A DNA stretch of 64,000 bases from Setoptus koraiensis (GCA_048013815.1 CM106586.1:4154001-4218000); one strand, 5' to 3'; shown: positions 28,256 through 41,698, counted from the first letter of the stretch. Notes: generated by a model not told the origin, from the sequence alone. Program-made: numbers and translations.

Positions 28256-30666
28256 CAGCCGGCCGCATGTCGCGAATAATATAAATAATAATAAAACGGA
28301 TAGATAAAGTTAAGATAAAATGGACACGTGACATTGGGCGGCCAAAAAATGATTTGCTGCCGATTATGGGGCCCGGATTGTAATTAAAATGGCTCGCGCT
28401 TAGAGTGGCCGCGATCGCAGTTGGGCCACTTAAGTCGGCACAGTTTGCCTCTGGCCCCGGCGGCGCACTAATGGCTTCCCCTCGGCCCCATCTAATGATA
28501 ACAGCATCGGCATCCACTCTGGCCGTTGCTGATGCTGCTGTTGTCGTCGTTGGCGGTTGCTGTCGCTGTTGTCGTTGGCTGTCGGCCGTTGTTGGCCCGA
28601 CAGCAAAAGGTCAAATAATGCAGGTCATCAAATAGACATACGTAATATACATGCTCGCCAGTCATATTATGGCCAGCGAGCGGTCGCCTCAATAAATGCG
28701 CGCTCATAAAATATGCGCGCGTCGGAGATGAAATCGGATATAAATAATAAATTGCTAATGCCAACAGTGGCAACGAGCGGCCAAATTGTACCTCAGGGCG
28801 ACTAACAAGTGAGACACGAGTCACGTGGCTTGCAATCATTGTCGGGCAACGGCTAATTGGACAACGTGACAGACAATCGCCATTTCGGGGGCGCTCGTTA
28901 TTCGGCGCTGTCCCTAGCGACTGTGTGCGCAATTATTACCTGTATTTATCCTTTTTTATTTATTAGCCTCTCGCCAAGACAGATCAATCTCGGCTGACAG
29001 CTCGCCTGAGCTCTGTCCGCCAAATGCAGGCCGTTGGGTGGCCGTTGGTATCGCGTGCCGGCGACATTGTGAGTCGTTGTGACATTGTGACGTTGCGAGT
29101 CGGCCGACACTGGGCCCGCCAACAATGGAAATGCAAGCCAGAGATTTGCGCGGATCATGAGATTAGATTATCCTGCGTTGTGCCACCATTATTATCTATT
29201 ATTGGCATTTGTTGTGGCACGAGCCGGCCAAGACTCACAAACTGGGCCAGTTTATGCAATTTATAACGGCGCTGCGCTCTCTCAGACAGTTGCCAGTGAC
29301 CACAACAAACGCCAATGCGACACCTTGTAACATACGAATAATACATTCGAACGCATCAGCTCGAACGGGGGCGCCAATTTAATAAATGGCCGGCGATGAT
29401 TTTGCGGCCCCGTTTCGCAGTCGCATTGTTTACAGCGCCATTTGTGCTGCAAACAATGCCGCTGCTGGCACGTACTGCACCCAGCACGTACTAACGACTT
29501 TGTCGGACGGTGTTTGCAATGACTTTATGCCGTTATGTCGTCGTCATGATTAGGCAATCAAATGTGGCTCGAGTTTGTTTCGCGCGGCCAGTCGCTGTTC
29601 AACTGGTGCCAACAACTTGCCAACGGGCCGGCCGACGGGCCACCGGCGACAATTATCACTGTCGACATTAATATCGCCGCTCGCTGGCTATTAGCAAACA
29701 AAAGATGGGGCCATTTTCCGCTGCTGGCGCCACCCGTTTGGCCACCGTTTGTTTGACCCCGCCACTCGCTAGAGCCACCAGTCCTGTAGCACCGGCCGAG
29801 CGGGCCGGACGGGCCAAATGGGTCGGGGCCGGCTTGCTCGGAGTGCACAAATGGCAGTGCCCAAGTGGCCGAGTGTCATGTATAGTTTATGTAGTCGCCC
29901 GGCTATTTATACGCACATCTGTGTGCTCGTATAAAGCTGGCCGGCGGGTCCCGCCGGGCCCATTGCTTTAGGCCGTACTGCGAGCCTCGTAGGCTCGCCC
30001 GCGCCCGCCAGCTAGGCCGCCCGACGAGGTCGCCCGACGGGGCCGCTCGGTACGAGCGGGCGAGATAAGCTAATTTATTGGCATGATCGTGCATGCGAAC
30101 AATTGGTTAGTCACGCCGGCGAGCGGGCCCCCTGCCCCATTTAAATGGTCGAAATACACGCAACGCGGGCCAGCGGAACGAGCTGCAGCGGCTCAAACAA
30201 GCAGATGATAGCGCCGATAAGCGGGCCCGCGGCCGGCTGGCTGGTGGGCAACCGAGCCAACGGGAAACGAACAGACCGCACGGATCATATGAATCGGAAA
30301 CTGTGACTACTGGCTCGCTCGGTGCCGGCGAGCCCGTGAGCCCGCAACTCGCGGGCCGCCAGTGAGCCGGCCCAGCGAGCCAGTGGGGCCGCTACGGCCA
30401 GACAAGCGAGCTTGCAACTTGTTTGTAAACATCTATCAAGTCGCTTAATTAACTGCGTGGCGCAGCGAGCGGGGCCCCCCGATAACGGTATTAGTGCGTT
30501 TATCATAGTGTTTGCCTTGTTGCAAACTCAATTGAAGCGTGAACTGTGTGTGTGTGTCCCCTCAAATGTAAAACGTGGTTGCCAGTTGGTCAAGGGCTGA
30601 CCAACTTGGTCAGACCATTCCGGTCAGCGTGGCAGCTCGTTCACAGCGACGCCGAGCTCGCCAACT

Positions 30667-30760
30667 CTGGCCAGTCTGACCGACGACTGGCCAGTCTGAC
30701 CGCCGACTGGCGCGACTGACCGCCGACTGGCGCGACTGACCGCCGACTGGCGCGCCTGAC
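30667..30760. repeat. 20 bp tandem array (CTGACCGCCGACTGGCGCGA)
   Basis: Four to five copies; the first two use CCAGT in place of CGCGA. Confidence 0.85.
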
Positions 30761-30939
30761 TGGCCGGCCCGGTGGCCCGATATGGGCCATTGGTCAACAA
30801 AGCGGGCAAAGCGGGCGAAACGGGCGGCCGCAAACAAGCTCGTCTGGGCATGTTGGCGCGTTGCTGTTTGGCTTTGGGGCGCTGCGACAAGCGATTCTGG
30901 CAAGTTATTCTTCTCACTCTCGCTGTCGCTTGCTGGCTC

Positions 30940-30993
30940 GCTGGCTCAATGGCTCGGCGGCTCGCTGGCTCAATGGCTCGGCGGCTCGCTGGC
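30940..30993. repeat. 24 bp tandem repeat
   Basis: Two full copies and a partial one of CTGGCTCAATGGCTCGGCGG plus CTCG. Confidence 0.85.
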
Positions 30994-31493
30994 GAGTCTC
31001 CCTGGTTTCGGTGGCTGACAAAAGTGAGCGCGACTCACTCTCGCTCAGCCTCACCCGCTCGCTCGCGCCACGGGCACACATCAAGCTCATCATGTCAAGC
31101 TAGATGCCGTTGTCAGGCTACGTGATCGCTCATTTGTCTTGATATGACAATTGCGCGCCGGCACAGTCCGCGAACGTACACGTCGGTGCAAAGTTGGCAC
31201 AAGTTGCTGCCGCCGCTCTCGCGACCATTGCGACTACAGCGACCAGTGCGACCAGTGCGCCAGAGCCGCTTGTTGCGACGCTCATTTTATGCTCGCATGA
31301 CCCGCGTTACATCGCGCCAGTGTCCGGATTACATAACTTGCGGCCGTAACATTACATGCCAATGCCAGTGACGCTGTCAAAGGATTGAGCCCCTGTGACA
31401 GTGTGCGCCGGCACGCGGCACAGGTTACTTTGTGTTAGTTGTGGCTCGCGAGTGGCGAGCTTGTGAGCGCCGCCGGCCAGCGTAATTGCACTT

Positions 31494-31573
31494 GCTCGTG
31501 CAGCTCGTGCGGCTCGTGCGGCTCGTGCGGCTCGTGCGGCTCGTGCGGCTCGTGCGGCTCGTGCGGCTCGTGC
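31494..31573. repeat. 9 bp tandem array (GGCTCGTGC)
   Basis: About nine copies; the central seven are perfect. It reads Cys-Gly-Ser on the plus strand but sits in no supportable gene. Confidence 0.95.
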
Positions 31574-32590
31574 AAAAGTGGCCCCAACGCCATACACACA
31601 CGAGTGTGTGTGTATGCTTGTGGCCACATGCAGCCTGTGAGCGTTGTTAGTTGCGTAATACGTTACGTGATGCGCCGGTCGGCGGCGCTCAGTTGCATCG
31701 CCGATCAGCTATCAGCGATATTGTGTCGTCGGCAAACAACAATATCCGTTGGCGCTACTGCTTTCCGCCGCTCGCCACTGCAAAGCGCCCAGCCGCCACT
31801 AACAAGCCGGCCACTCGTTTGTGCGGCTCCCATTGCGCGATTACGGGAGCGGCTCTCATTGGGCGATTGTGGAACCGGCTCCCATTGTGCCGCTCCCATA
31901 ATCACAGACGCGACGCATAATCGGGCCAGCGGACAGGTGAGCACAAGCGAGTGGCCAGCGGTGCTCGTTGTGCCGCCGCTCACCTGAGCTCACCTGAGCT
32001 CACCTGTGCGCTGGACAGGCCAACTGACTGGCGAACAGAGCTGTGCCTCAACGGGCAACTTGCGCACTCGGCGTCGCAACTGTCAGCCGGTCAGCCGGTC
32101 AGCTGTTGTCAGCAGTCGTTACGTTGGCGCACGACATGCCAATTGCGTCATGTCTGATGCCAGGCGTGTGCCGCCGCTAATGCGGACACCTGTCGTGCCA
32201 GCGCCAGGCAATCATTTTTGTTCATTGAGGCGCAACCAAATATCCGGCCCCCGCAACTCACATACGCGCTCATAATACTACTACACTCTCATATACTCTT
32301 ATGGCTGGTCGCTCGTGCCGGTCTCGCCAAACGGCCCACTGGCCGTCTCGATGGCGGGCCGGTGTGCAATATGGGGCCGCCACCGCCACTTAGTGTCGCG
32401 GCGGCATCGGGCAGCGGCCGGACGGGGGCTGGACGGCGGCGTTTTTCGCGGCGCCAATTGTGACGCGCCAGCCGAACGGACCGCACCAGCCCAATGGCCG
32501 CACCGGCCGATGCGACCGCGCCGGCCGAACGGACCGTCGCGTTCTCATGCGCCATTATTCAAATAGTCGGCCGTGCAATGCCGGCCGTGA

Positions 32591-32624
32591 ACTTTTGCCA
32601 GGCAAATCGCTGTCTGGCAAAAGT
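32591..32624. repeat. Small inverted repeat
   Basis: ACTTTTGCCAG and its exact reverse complement CTGGCAAAAGT are separated by 12 bases. Confidence 0.75.
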
Positions 32625-33319
32625 CGCCCGATGAAATGAGACGAGACGCGAACGGTCGCTAGGCGCACACACACAAATACACACAAATACACACAAAAGA
32701 TGCACGTTATGCCTGCATTCGCGGTAGTGACGCAATTGCGTCATTGCAATAAGTCAATAGAGGCAACAAGACAAACTAGATCATTACTAGTGGCTCATCA
32801 AGCACGCACAATTTGTCAGTTTAGTGAAGCGACTCAACAACAAACCATTTAAACTAATGCGCCACAATAGACGCGCTCAACAAAGCCCATTGGCCAAAAA
32901 GGAAACGACAGGCCAGGAAATGACGGGCCAAATGGCACAAATCAAGTTTAATACTTTGATACTTAATCGCTGTCATAATTCAATTGCAAATTCCACCCAA
33001 CAACAAGGAAAATTCGCAACAAAAATCTGTTTGGGCCTCACTGATAATTTGCCGCAATTTGCGCAGCTCAACAATTGTAGACCATTGGGGCCTTCCGAGG
33101 GCCTTGGGGCTCGCTTGTCGCTGGCGAAAATTTGTCTCAACAGTCGCTGAGACCATCCGAATCAGGCCAAATATGAACACTTTTTAGTGGCTAACTGACA
33201 ATTACTAATTGTCAATCAGACACTGAAAAGTGTAATTATTATTTGTTATTATGTGTCATTATTTGTCAGCTCAACGAGTCGACGCTGGACTCCACAAAAC
33301 AGATCACGCTACGTGCGTT

Positions 33320-33376
33320 GGTCTCGATGTCGGTCTCGATGTCGGTCTCGATGTTGGTCTCGATGTTGGTTTCGAC
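33320..33376. repeat. 12 bp tandem array (GGTCTCGATGTC)
   Basis: Five copies differing only at the penultimate base pair or so. Confidence 0.9.
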
Positions 33377-33466
33377 AACCAGTTTAGAGAGTCAGCGGGG
33401 CCCAAATGTTGGCAAGCGAGCTGAGGCGATTCAGGCAGCGTCGTAACAAGTATGATATTTTGTGAT

Positions 33467-33548
33467 GCGGTATCCGTGCTATCACAAGTATCCATGCCAT
33501 CACAAATACCCATGATATCACAAATACCCATGATATCACAGATTATCC
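33467..33548. repeat. About 21 bp tandem array (ATCACAAATACCCATGAT)
   Basis: Four diverged copies, the central two perfect, in a locally AT-richer island. Confidence 0.85.
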
Positions 33549-33907
33549 ATCAGCAGACTTGCCCCCATGATGCCCCAACGATCGCCCGTGCTGCTCGAAT
33601 CGCCAGAAACCGGCTACCATCCATTTCCTGTTGCTCAACAAACCATGATGAACTGTGTGTGCTGACAAGACCAGAATATTGCAAAAACGAAAGATAAAAC
33701 GGCCAAGTGGTCATACGTTTCCGTCTGGCCCATATACACAGCACCAGTCCATTTGTGGCTTGCGCATCCGAGAAGTCCGTTCACAATAGCTAGCTTGGCA
33801 GCGCGTCCGTTCGCTTCACTTCAATCCGAATTCACAATTGTCAGATCCAGATAATCTCTCTCTCATAAATTTGTTTAAATGCATGTCTCCGCTGGACCAT
33901 CGATGAG

Positions 33908-33993
33908 GTTGCGAGACGCAGTTGCGAGATGCAGTTGCGAGACGCAGTTGCGAGACGCAGTTGCGAGACGCAGTTGCGAGACGCAGTTGCGAG
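33908..33993. repeat. 13 bp tandem array (GTTGCGAGACGCA)
   Basis: Six and a half copies, nearly perfect (one GATGCA variant). Confidence 0.95.
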
Positions 33994-34849
33994 GGACTGT
34001 GAGTCGCAGTCTGTGACCACTCGCCGTTGAGCGAAATTATAAAAATCACATCGATTGAAATTATAAAAATTGCAACGTTGTGAATTGGTCAGAATATCAG
34101 AGTCGCAATATCGGGACAAGTGTCCATGAACGAGTGTGTGTCTAATGGCCTAATAAGTGTGCATAATTAATTGCTGTAATTGATTGCGATCGCGCGCTGT
34201 CCTCAGCACACAGTTTGGCGCGATATTTCATAACTAATGAGTCTTTGGGATAACTGTTTGGGGTAACCCTTTGGGATGGCAACTAGTTTTGTGAGTAGCA
34301 AAAAGGGCGATATTTTAGGGCGACTGTGCTGGCCTCACAAGTCAGTCATATCAAATCAGCTGATTTGTTTTGGCATACCATCGAGTGTACTGGCACTATG
34401 AGATGGTGGGCCCCATGTCATGGTGCACGTATAGAGACAACTGTAGCTCAACTTCACTGGCGGCTCACAACGCACGCAGTCATGTGAGTTAAGCTTGGTC
34501 GAGCGGACCTTGTGAGCAACCATTTATTATTTATACAAACAACAACTTAAACAACAACTACTTAAACAGGTAATTGGTTAGCTGCGTTAGTTGCGTCATA
34601 TCTATTTGTTGGTTGTATGGGTGGTAGCATGGGTGGTATTAGCAGGCAGTTGAGCTGAAAATAGAGCAAATCAGTTGTATGGATCAGTTATTGTTGCTGT
34701 ATTGAGCATGTCGTGCCAAATGGAGTTGTTGTTATTGTTGCTGTTGCTGTTGTCTCACAATGCAACAACTCACTTAAGCGAGCTGCCAAGATGCGAGATG
34801 GGAGCTCTAGACGTTTGCAATGTGTGGCCACGTTTACGTAGCACGTACT

Positions 34850-34850
<1 letters not shown>

Positions 34851-34885
<35 letters not shown>
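34851..34885. repeat. (CA)n microsatellite
   Basis: About 16 CA units. Confidence 0.9.
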
Positions 34886-34886
<1 letters not shown>

Positions 34887-35258
34887 TAGTAGCAAATATC
34901 CAGCTTACTTACGTAACTGCATCGACATTAGCGAGTGCCAGTTGTAGTTTAAATGAGCACTTAGGCGCCTCAGGTCGTCACATCCAACAAACTGGCAGTG
35001 AGTCCAGCTGACTCACTGCGCCACCAATGACATAATTGAGATCAAGAGGACGCTTATAATTATTTGATGGTTGAGCCATGGGCGACTTTGTTTGCCTCTC
35101 TGTCTATTTGTGCGCCAGTTTGTTTGCCAGTTGAGCAACATCAACACTGTCTCGCCACGCAAGCATCTACTGAAAAAGCAATCTGATTACGTAAGATGCC
35201 GCCGGTGTGTTGGCGAGCCAGTTGGCAAACAAAAATTATTAACTGTCACAATGCAGGC

Positions 35259-35332
35259 GCCCTACCTAGTTGTTAGGTATTTGGGCATACCCAAATACCC
35301 AAGTACCCAAATACCTAACAACTAGGTAGGGC
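35259..35332. repeat. Perfect 27 bp inverted repeat (hairpin)
   Basis: Arms 35259-35285 and 35306-35332 are exact reverse complements (the left arm begins GCCCTACCTAGTTG). The 20-base centre again contains CCCAAATAC and CCCAAGTA, echoing the inner ends of the arms. It would form a strong hairpin in single-stranded DNA or RNA. No terminal duplication or transposon feature is seen. Confidence 0.95.
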
Positions 35333-37891
35333 CACCACAACTGACATACAAATACCACAACTGACATACAAACCCAACGCCTTCTCCGCCGGCAGGTATA
35401 CCTTTTGTGCTGACTGGCATACCTTTCCGGCTGGCTGGCATAAATGAGAGGTAGCACTGGCGGCGGCAACACCAACTAATGGCACACCAACAAACAGTAA
35501 TGTGTGTCACATGAATGCGCCCGCCAATCAGATCGGATGCTGGCGGCCAAATGAAAGCAAATGGAGCACAATTAGCGCCTCTATGTTGTTTATGACGACT
35601 GACTAACTTACAGTTATCCCATCGCAATATATCACCGATATCGCAGCCAGTGTCGCCGATATATCGCCTGTTGTCCGGCGCTTGCAAACGCACCGGCACG
35701 AGCCGCCGGAGACGCCCGCAAGGGGGAGTCCGGCAGTCTGTGTGTTTGTTTGTGTCGCAAAAAACACACATCTTTGTGCGAGACACAGATGGGCACATAG
35801 CGCGATTCGCGACTTGGGGGGCTAATCGTCATTAGTGCTAGCATCGTCGTCACTATTAGTATAACTGCATACGAACAGCGAGCAAACAAACAATGGGCAG
35901 CATTAGAGGCCGGCCGACGGGGGGCGACAAGACGCAATTGTGAGGCGCCACTAAATGCCAAATCCAAACGAGCCAGCCGCCAGGGGAGCGGGGGGGGAGG
36001 TGCTGGCAAGACAATGGAGCAATAGAGAGCGGTGAGTAGGCAACAATTAGCGAGCGGCGACTAGCGCCACGAGATGAGATGGGGCGACGAATGCGAGCCG
36101 AGCCGAGCCGAGCCATTCAAATGATAGCTGGGCCGCTTTTTATCCGAGCGCGCGGCGAGTCGTTGGCACGATTAGAACGAATTGAACTACCCAGTGTGAG
36201 CAGTGTGCCAGTGACATTGTGCCAGCTTGCTAATTTGCAACTTATCTCCGGCGCCGTTAGGTGCGTGGGCCCCAGCCGACTGGCTATTGTGCAATTGGCG
36301 CTAGTTGCAACGGGGGCCCCCGTGCGTCGGGCAAACTCGGGCTTGCAAATGATGGCGAGCCAGCATTCACGGAGGTTTGTTTTGTCTGGCTTTCGGGCTG
36401 GTTATCGGCGTTGCCCGTTGTCGTCGTGTTATGTAAGACGAGCCATCGTCGTCGTCTTGCACAGTTATTGCTGCGCCATAACACCGCGTTGAAGGCGATC
36501 GCACTTATCGCAGGGGGCGCCTATCATCCCGACAGGCCCGACAGTGCAGACAGCGCTCCGGCAATTGCTGTCAAGGCGATATGCCGAGGCGCTGCCAGCG
36601 AGTCATGTGACCATGTGAACATTTGAACAATGGGCCCGCTCGGGTTTCGCCCGGCCACGGGGCCGGCTTGTCGCGGGCCACTGCAGCGGGCTGTCGCAGG
36701 CAGTGACGCGGGCGGGCGTGTCGCGCGCGCGCGCGCGGCATTCTTGACGGTTTGTTTTGCTCGTGCTCGGGGGCCGGGTGTCATATCACTGGAGGTAGGA
36801 GGAGGCTGTGCGCTAATGGGCAATCATGACTCATCGCAGACTAAATCATCTTGACTCGCGGGCCGGATAGCGCCAGGAGGGGCGCCCCGTCTCTGGGCAG
36901 AAAAGGTGTCCCGTTAGAAAGGCGCGCACATATTGTTAATAACAATAATTATTACTCATAATAATAATACTGACAGCGCGCGCGCGGGCGCGGGCAGTTT
37001 CCCTGTCGCCTGTCGTCGGCATTATAATCTACTGATTTGTGGCCCAGATATCGCCCATCGTGAGCGATGTGTGCGTTGCGTAAGCCAGCCTCACGCTCGC
37101 TTGATGATTTCCAAACAAACGGGCCCCGAAGCGGGCCCCATTCGAGCCCATAGCAGCCCGCAGAAGCCCGTAGAAGCGCGCCTCTAGCGATCACCTGAGG
37201 CAGCCGCGTGACGGGGCAGCCATGCGAGCGTGAGCGTGTAGCCAGGAAACGGCGGTGTGTTGCGATAACCTCTAGACGGCGCTGCCTCAATTTATTTTGG
37301 GCCGGCGCCGACAGGCCGGCCGCTGGGCCCATTATCGAGATGTTGATCGTTTATCATTTTATTTCATTTCTATTCATATCACTTTTTAGCTTCTTCACTC
37401 GGGCGCCGCTTCACTCGGGCGCCGCCTCACTTGTGTGCGGCCGGTTTGCTGGCGGCGCACAAGTGAAGCGCTCGGCCCGGTCGGCCGCTGTCAGCGCGCC
37501 CGCCAGGGGAGCCAGCGAGGGAGGGCGCCAGGGAGAGAGAGCACGAGAGCGAGCGAGAGCCGAGACTGGCTGCCACTCACAATGGATTGGATGGGGCGAA
37601 AAAAGAGCGCCACAAAGGGGGCTGCCACTCTGGGGCGCCAGAGTGCGGTCGCTAGAGCAACTGCAACTTCATTCTGCTCTTGACTAATAATAGCGGCAGC
37701 GCCTGACTCGGGCCGGCCCGGCCAGACAAACGAGCGAGCAGAAATTTTAATTTGCGCACACAAACAATGCCAATTATACAACAAGTGTAGCAAGTGGCAA
37801 GTGCATGCAAAGCACCTATTCGAGTGCTCGCCTAGCCGGCTCGAGCTCGAGTGGCGCCCCATTTATTTATAAGCGCAACTGGCTCGGGCCC

Positions 37892-37999
37892 AAGCCGAGA
37901 CGCAGCCGGGCCCCAAACGAAGACACAACCGGGCCCCAAAGCAAGACACAACCGGGCCCCAAAGCAAGACGCGGCCGGGCCCCAAACCGAGACGCAGCA
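37892..37999. repeat. About 24 bp tandem array built on CCGGGCCCCAAA
   Basis: Four to five copies of CCGGGCCCCAAA plus GcAAGACACAA, again amplifying a GGGCCCC core. Confidence 0.9.
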
Positions 38000-38351
38000 G
38001 AGGCACTGGCGCGAGCCAGCGAATAATCGGCGCGGCTGCCGGAGCAAATTGAAATTGGCCTCTTAACGGTCGCTGGCGCAGTTGTCGTCGGCGGCGCTGT
38101 TGTCATCGGTGCCGTTGCCGTTGCTGCGGATGTCGTTGCCGCTGCTGGCGCCCTACTACTGGCCGGCTACAGCGGCCATCCGCAGAATCGTGCCCGGCGA
38201 CACAGTAAATGAGAGCGCCATCGGGCCGGCGGCGGGCAATCGCGCGGTCTCTCTCGCTTTTAGAGGCTCGCCGCCGCTCGGCTGCTCGCTGTATCGCCGG
38301 CATCGATGGCGTGCTCGCGGGCCGCAGCCACCATACATCGGGCGGACAACT

Positions 38352-38402
38352 GTATCCAGCGGACGGATATATCCAGCGGACGGATATATCCAGCGGATAA
38401 AT
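38352..38402. repeat. 17 bp x3 tandem repeat (TATCCAGCGGACGGATA)
   Basis: Three copies, the last diverging into AT-rich sequence that continues as TATA steps to about 38425. Confidence 0.85.
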
Positions 38403-41400
38403 ATACCCGATATATATAGATATATTGTGGGGGCGAATTGGAGCGCTTTCAACGCTTCTGGCGTGTCCCGTGCACGGGCTCGCGCCGGGCGAGCCCACGC
38501 ACTGCGGCGGGAGCCGGGGCGAAGGCGAAAAAACAAAATAATAACAATGATATCTGTGCATGGTATCTCCGCTATGCCACGGTGTCGCTCCGGCAACTAA
38601 GATGAAGAATAGATAGGCGAGTGGCAGCAGCGCACCAAGGTGCAAAGAGAGCGAGAGATTAATGACTGTCTGGCTGTTTGGCGGGCCCAGTTTGCAGCCA
38701 TGCAAACTGCGCTCGGCTCGCTTTATCTCCCATTGCGAGCTGGTGGCCGCGCTCGTCGGCGGGCCTCGCATGGTGCGGATGTGTGCCCATTATGGGCGCG
38801 CACACGCCCAGCGCGGGCCCCACAAAGGGCGCAGCGGCGTCAAGTGCATAAAGTAGTGTGCTCGCCAAATCGTGCAAACTTCTTTTTGGCCTTTTGCAAC
38901 TGGCTGCTGGCGGCCAACCCGAAACAGTTTCAGCGGCTGGCGGCCGGGGTTTATTTGGTTTGGGGCCCGGCCGCCGGAGCTGCTGTGTGTGGCGCCGGTT
39001 CATCTATGGCCGAGCCGGCGCCGGCCGGGCACGGACAAAAGCAGATACAAGCAGATATAAGCGCCAGATATTGGGCCAATTGTGTGCCGTCGCTGCTCGC
39101 GATACGGCCTGTGCTGCCGGGGCACAGCGGCGGTGCCGCCTCTGCGGGCACCCGCGCCACACTGAGCCGACGTCTGGCTCGTTTGTGCGCCAACTGCCGC
39201 CTGTCGGCTAACCTTGGCTCGGGTGACCTAGCGCCATTACGCGCCAGCCGCACCAACGGCAACGGCAACGGCCAGCGAGCAAATCGGAAGGCGCCAGCGA
39301 AACACAACTAGCGACACCGTAATCGTTACGTAACGTGCTTGCGTGCGCACACGTGAGCTGCAGTCGTTGGCGGCGCCGTTGCCGTTGGGGGCGCTGGTGC
39401 CCGTGCTGGCGCTGCCGGCCGGGCTGCCGGGCCAAATTGAATGGAACACACACTACTAAGCAAATTGCAAATGCGACGCCATTAGTAGCATTTGTTGCCA
39501 TCAAAAACAAACCTCTACCGCCGGCAACGACAACAACAGCTACAGCTACGCCGTCGTTGTTGTTGTAGCTGCTGCAACAACGACGCCAACAACCACGCCA
39601 ACGACAGCAACAACAACGACAGCAACAACGACAGCGGCAACGGCGACGCCGAACGGACGCGCCCGTCTTGTGTTACGTAATACGCGCACGGTCGACATTG
39701 CGCAAGAGTTATGAGCGGCTGGCCGTGATGAATCATGAACTATTACTGTTGTTGTTTGGGGCCGACAGGGGCCCATTTGGTCGCGTCGTTTCGTTTCATC
39801 TCTGCTGCGGCCGCCGCCGCCGCTTGCGCTGGCCAGAGAAGCATGAATGAACTGGCTATTGACGAATGGCCATCGCGGTCTCATAGCGCCCCTCGCACCC
39901 TCCCCCCCCCGCTGCCCCCAGTCGCCAGTTTAAGCCCCGTCGCTGGCGCTAGCAAACCGTGCACCAAAACGCTAATTCCAACGGTTTCTCTCTATGACGC
40001 AACACTACGCGCGATGCATCATTACTCTGGCCCTGTCTTGCATCATGCAAGTTGCATGCAGCTTGTAAGCTGCACAATGTAAGGCCAACAATGTGAGGCT
40101 GCTGCAGCTTGGTGCACGCTGGTGCACTCAGCCACGTTGGTGCACGGTGCACGACGCGGTGCGCGCGTGGCACGTGTTCACGCATGACAGAGTCTTATTG
40201 CTGGCGCTGCGCGGATTTGAGCCGAGGCGGCCGCCGCCAGCGGCACAAACTGGCACAGTTAGCAAACGAGCCAATGGGGTTATAAATTTCGGCTCCCTCT
40301 CTCACTTGCTCGCTGGCTCGCTCGTGTTCGCTCGTGTTCGCCGCTCCTATTACGTAACACACGCGCGCGGTCATTGCGTGACGCAACAAACGCGCGCGAG
40401 CGCGCGCGCATAGCGCTCACCTTCGCCCCTGTGCCGACAGTCTGCCGTCGTGCGCAAACCGGACACTGTTACATGTGCTGTTACGTGGGCCGTCGTATGT
40501 GTGTGTGCCCACACCGTTGTTGTACCTTCCGTGTACGCGTACCCTGGTGCGCGAGGGGCGCTGTGCACTCATCGCGCACAGTCAGCGCGCTCCGGTAGAG
40601 CGCACACGGGCCGACGGGAGCCGGCCCGTCGCTGAGGGGGCACAATTGCGGGCTATCATCGAATTACCATCCGTTTTGGCAAATCTAATAGTCGCGCGCG
40701 TCCCCTCGGCCCGCTCGCGTATTCAAATTCGCATTTCGAATTTTGCAATTCGAACTTGGGTTTGCGAGCTCGCAATTCGAACTCGGAATTGCGAGCCTGG
40801 AATTGAGAACTCGCGAGCACTCAGCCCCGAAGCGCGCATCGAAACGGGCCCAGTTTTTAACCAGCGACTGCTGCGTAAGCAATCGCCTAACAAGAGTTGC
40901 ACAAACAGTCAACTTTACGTGCCAGCGCCAGCCCCCCCCCCCGCCACCGCCGCCGCCTTCCCCCGGTGTTTGGGTTACGTACGATCATTGACTGGCCATT
41001 GTTCGCAAGTTCGATCCGGGGGAAGTGACGCTCTGGCGGGTCGAGGGCACGAGGGAGGGGGGCGGAGCGCCCAATCTCAAACCGGGCAACTTTTTACGGC
41101 GTGTGTGCGCAAGCGCAAACGGGCCCCTTGTCTTGAATTATTTGTTGGCTAGTGTGAGCCGGGCAATACCCGAATCCGCCTGTGTTCGGTCCCCCTTCGT
41201 GCCCCCCCCGCCGCCGCCGCCGCCGTCGCTCTATGTTGTTGTCTCTCCATATTTTGTCGCGTGCCAATAAAATGTGTGTGCGTGCGAGTGCTCCGTTTCA
41301 ATGTGTGCCCGCTTAATTCGGAGAAGTGCCGCGAGGGCGGCGTTGGCTGGTTTCTCGTGTGGCGCTAGCCGTGCGTTGCATAATACAAGGCTTACGCGCC

Positions 41401-41579
41401 AGTGCGCGCTGAAGTGAATCAATCAAAAGAATTGAAACATTTGACCAGACGCTGCGCTGACGCTGCACAAACGCAAGCGCCCCTGACAGATTTTTCCCGA
41501 ACCAACATCCGTAGATGCAGTGGACATAGTTGCGCACGCGCTGCACGTTACAACGTTGTGTAACGTGTTACTTTGGTGC

Positions 41580-41598
41580 ACACACACACACACACACG
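41580..41598. repeat. (CA)n microsatellite
   Basis: Short CA run about 160 bp before the ELAV start codon, probably in its promoter or 5' leader. Confidence 0.8.
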
Positions 41599-41698
41599 CA
41601 GGGGGCCGACAGAGAGGAAGCAAAATGACAGGGGCAAAAATAGAAAGGGAGCTCACAGTCAGGAATTGAATAAGAGAGCGAACATCAAGAAAGAAAAA

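Noticed and set aside
31494-31573. Possible Cys-Gly-Ser repeat protein
   Set aside because: The array is open on the plus strand, but the surrounding frame lacks a plausible start and any flanking domain.
33908-33993. Possible CRISPR-like array
   Set aside because: The units are contiguous 13-mers without unique spacers, and the genome is eukaryotic; this is a simple tandem repeat.
38103-39311. Long frames on both strands (222 and 223 codons)
   Set aside because: Several overlapping frames on both strands are equally open because the DNA is GC-rich; composition is Arg/Ala/Gly noise and no domain is visible.
40990-41060. tRNA-like T-arm (AAGTTCGATCC)
   Set aside because: No acceptor or anticodon stem of the right spacing could be found around it.
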